A stretch of DNA of 54,149 nt from assembly GCA_031286985.1 (NCBI GenBank), contig JAITTL010000021.1, positions 1 through 54,149 on the forward strand. The letters are read 5' to 3'. Position 1 is the first letter of the stretch, and every line of letters begins with the position of its first letter. This stretch comes from Endomicrobium sp. (GTDB taxonomy: Bacteria; Elusimicrobiota; Endomicrobiia; Endomicrobiales; Endomicrobiaceae). This document shows positions 52,568 through 54,149 of this stretch, piece by piece. A program made the position numbers and the translations under genes. The notes beneath the pieces were generated by a model. That model saw only the letters and a list, made by a program, of their open reading frames with translations. It did not search any database and was not told where the DNA came from.

Positions 52568-53824
52568 ATGGATAAAATAATAATAAATGGTGGTAAGAAG
52601 TTAAAAGGAGAAGTTGTTATTTCAGGTGCTAAAAATTCTGCTTTACCTATTTTATTTGCAACTTTGCTCACTGATGAACCAACAGAAATAACGAATGTTC
52701 CACTTCTTGCTGATACGGAAACAACAATAACGTTTTTAAATTTCATAGGAAAAAAAACGGTTAGAAGTGGGAATATTGTAAGAACTTGTTTGTCTGATAA
52801 ATATAAGCATATAGCGCCGTACGATTTAGTAAGGAGAATGCGGGCGAGTGTGTTAATAATGGGACCGTTACTTGCAAAACTGAAACAAGTTGAGGTATCT
52901 TTGCCAGGAGGTTGCACTATAGGAGCAAGGCCTATAGACATACATTTAGATGCGTTTAAAATGATGGGGGCCAAGATTTGTATAGAAAAAGGGTACTTGA
53001 AAATTTTTGTTGAGAAAGAACTTCAAGGTGCGATGATAAATTTTAGATTTCCTAGTGTAGGTGCTACGGAAAATGTGTTGCTTAGCGCTGTTTTAGCAAA
53101 AGGGACTTCTACAATTCTTAATGCTGCTTGTGAGCCAGAAATAGAAGATTTGGCGAAAGTCTTAAATAAAATGGGTGCAAAAGTTTCTGGAGCTGGAACG
53201 AAGAAAATAGTGATAGAGGGTGTGGACAAGCTTCATGGTTTTGCACATGAGGTAATTCCAGATAGAATAGAAGCTGCTACGTACATGATTGCAGCAGCAA
53301 TCACCAGAGGAGAGATTACACTAAAAAAGGTTAATCCACAGCATTTAAAGTCGGTAAATGATAAATTAAAAAGAAGTGGATTATACATTAAAGAGGTAAA
53401 GGATACGATTTTGGTAAAGTGGGTTAAAAATTTAAAACCTCAAAATATCAAAACAGAAATTTATCCTAAATTTCCAACAGATGTTCAGGCTCAGTGGATG
53501 GTGTTGATGAGCCTATTAAATGGAAAAACGAAGATAGAAGAAAATGTTTTTGAAAACAGATTTATGCATGTTGCTGAACTTCGGAGATTTGGGGCTAACA
53601 TAAGAATAAATGGTAGAGTGGCAAAAATAAAAGGTGTTAGTAGATTTTCAGGGGCTCCTGTAATGGTATCAGACATAAGAGCAGGAGCAGCTCTTGTTTT
53701 GGCTGGGCTCGCTGCTGAGGGAAAAACCACTATTTCTAGAGTTTATCATTTAGATAGGGGATATGAGATGCTTGAAAAAAAATTAAAAAACTTGGGAGCC
53801 GATATAAAAAGGATTAAAACGTAG
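52568..53824 (+). CDS. murA: UDP-N-acetylglucosamine 1-carboxyvinyltransferase
   Basis: 418 residues. GGKKLKGEVVISGAKNSALPI at the start; the catalytic Cys116 (position 115 in E. coli) is in LPGGCTIGARPIDIHL; GYEMLEKKLKNLGADIKR ends the protein. It carries out the first committed step of peptidoglycan synthesis and is the fosfomycin target; the Cys predicts sensitivity. The frame upstream to 52550 is open, but ATG 52568 matches family length. Confidence 0.95.
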   Translation: MDKIIINGGKKLKGEVVISGAKNSALPILFATLLTDEPTEITNVPLLADTETTITFLNFIGKKTVRSGNIVRTCLSDKYKHIAPYDLVRRMRASVLIMGPLLAKLKQVEVSLPGGCTIGARPIDIHLDAFKMMGAKICIEKGYLKIFVEKELQGAMINFRFPSVGATENVLLSAVLAKGTSTILNAACEPEIEDLAKVLNKMGAKVSGAGTKKIVIEGVDKLHGFAHEVIPDRIEAATYMIAAAITRGEITLKKVNPQHLKSVNDKLKRSGLYIKEVKDTILVKWVKNLKPQNIKTEIYPKFPTDVQAQWMVLMSLLNGKTKIEENVFENRFMHVAELRRFGANIRINGRVAKIKGVSRFSGAPVMVSDIRAGAALVLAGLAAEGKTTISRVYHLDRGYEMLEKKLKNLGADIKRIKT

Positions 53825-53944
53825 TTAAAACCACCCTACAAGAACAAAGTTGTCAGCTCTTCCGTGGATAATAATTTCCCCAAATACCAATCTGCGATAA
53901 GCGGTTGCTTCTTTGTAAGCTTCGTTTATCAAGTCTTTAGCTTC
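53825..53944 (-). pseudogene. C-terminal coding relic abutting murA, unidentified
   Basis: On the - strand a frame ending at TAA (53825-53827) encodes about 39 residues: KDLINEAYKEATAYRRLVF, then GEIIIHGRADNFVLVGWF. The composition is clearly protein-like, but an in-frame stop near 53945 cuts it and no start is present. It appears to be the 3' end of a lost gene. I do not recognise the family. The stop touches the murA stop tail to tail. Confidence 0.45.
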
Positions 53945-53983
53945 TTAAAAATCGTCTTACTTTTGAAACTGTTTTTACATACA

Positions 53984-54016
53984 AACGGAGCCCATACATT
54001 TCGCATAGGCCCCGTT
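53984..54016 (-). terminator. Terminator hairpin for the - strand beta-barrel gene
   Basis: Read on the - strand, AACGGGGCCTATGC and GTATGGGCTCCGTT form a continuous 14-bp stem (three G-U pairs) with a 5-base GAAAT loop. It lies 52 bases after the stop of the gene at 54069. On the + strand the pairing has A-C mismatches, which points to - strand use. The U tract is short. Confidence 0.65.
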
Positions 54017-54068
54017 CTACTTCTCATTATACATCATACTTAACTCTTCTGCTCTTTTCTACTTCCCT

Positions 54069-54149
54069 TTAAAATCTATAATTTATTCCTAATAACGCTC
54101 TACCATAATCTCCCTTCTTTATTATCTTCTTTTCATCTTCATCATAACT
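54069..54149 (-). CDS. Probable outer-membrane beta-barrel protein, 3' end only
   Basis: Open from the window edge to TAA (54069-54071) on the - strand, 26 residues ending YGRALLGINYRF. Alternating residues and the terminal Phe suit the last strand of an outer-membrane barrel. Too little is present to assign a family. A hairpin terminator follows. Confidence 0.5.
   Translation of the reverse strand, partial: SYDEDEKKIIKKGDYGRALLGINYRF

Overview
The window is a dense, AT-rich (about one third G+C by eye) bacterial chromosome segment with 55 intact or near-intact protein genes, almost all on the + strand, and two tRNA genes. Heptose and Kdo synthesis, Lpt export parts, ExbB/ExbD and beta-barrel proteins show a Gram-negative (diderm) cell. 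The combination with HprK, standalone GcvPA/GcvPB, a lone ThiD2-like protein, a DUF1015 serine locus and compact gene spacing fits Elusimicrobiota, most likely an Endomicrobium-type bacterium. That assignment is inferred from gene content; no rRNA gene is present to confirm it.

Layout. 1-171 is the 3' end of an outer-membrane beta-barrel gene. 239-4867 carries a PHP-family phosphoesterase, a membrane-anchored TPR protein and gcvH-gcvPA-gcvPB. 4889-8309 has the heptose adenylyltransferase, ThiD2-like protein, thiC and a PflX-type radical SAM protein. 8351-10844 is a tandem pair of M16 peptidase proteins. 11033-15872 has the CCA-adding enzyme, tRNA-Gly(CCC), a tiny zinc ribbon, an outer-membrane protein, rsmA and dnaA. 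16147-24770 has a beta-CASP metallo-beta-lactamase with a lipoprotein-like N-terminus, a SpoU methyltransferase (- strand), pgi, rlmN, nusB, ligA and a RluA-type pseudouridine synthase. 25001-26163 is exbB-exbD plus what looks like a dead tonB; typA follows on the - strand.

From 28365 to 41331 runs a long collinear block: hldD-hldA-kdsB-kdsA-kdsC, a fused lptC/lptA-like lipoprotein, lptB, hpf, ptsN, hprK, rapZ, ptsH, ptsI, lepA. It matches the classical rpoN neighbourhood of Proteobacteria, but rpoN itself is absent between lptB and hpf. It joins lipopolysaccharide core synthesis and export to a phosphotransfer cascade (EI-HPr-EIIA with HprK) that has no sugar permease here.

41647-54149 carries lepB, nfeD/SPFH, DUF1015-aminotransferase-serA (serine synthesis), tRNA-Arg(CCG), a YccA-like membrane protein, engB, rpmE with a long basic tail, prfA-prmC, murA, a coding relic and the 3' end of another beta-barrel gene on the - strand.

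No CRISPR array, intact insertion sequence, prophage or obvious defence island is visible. The best non-gene signals are three degenerate copies of one dispersed element in intergenic DNA (10901, 41384, 45507), coding relics beside exbD and murA, and a perfect DnaA box in front of dnaA.
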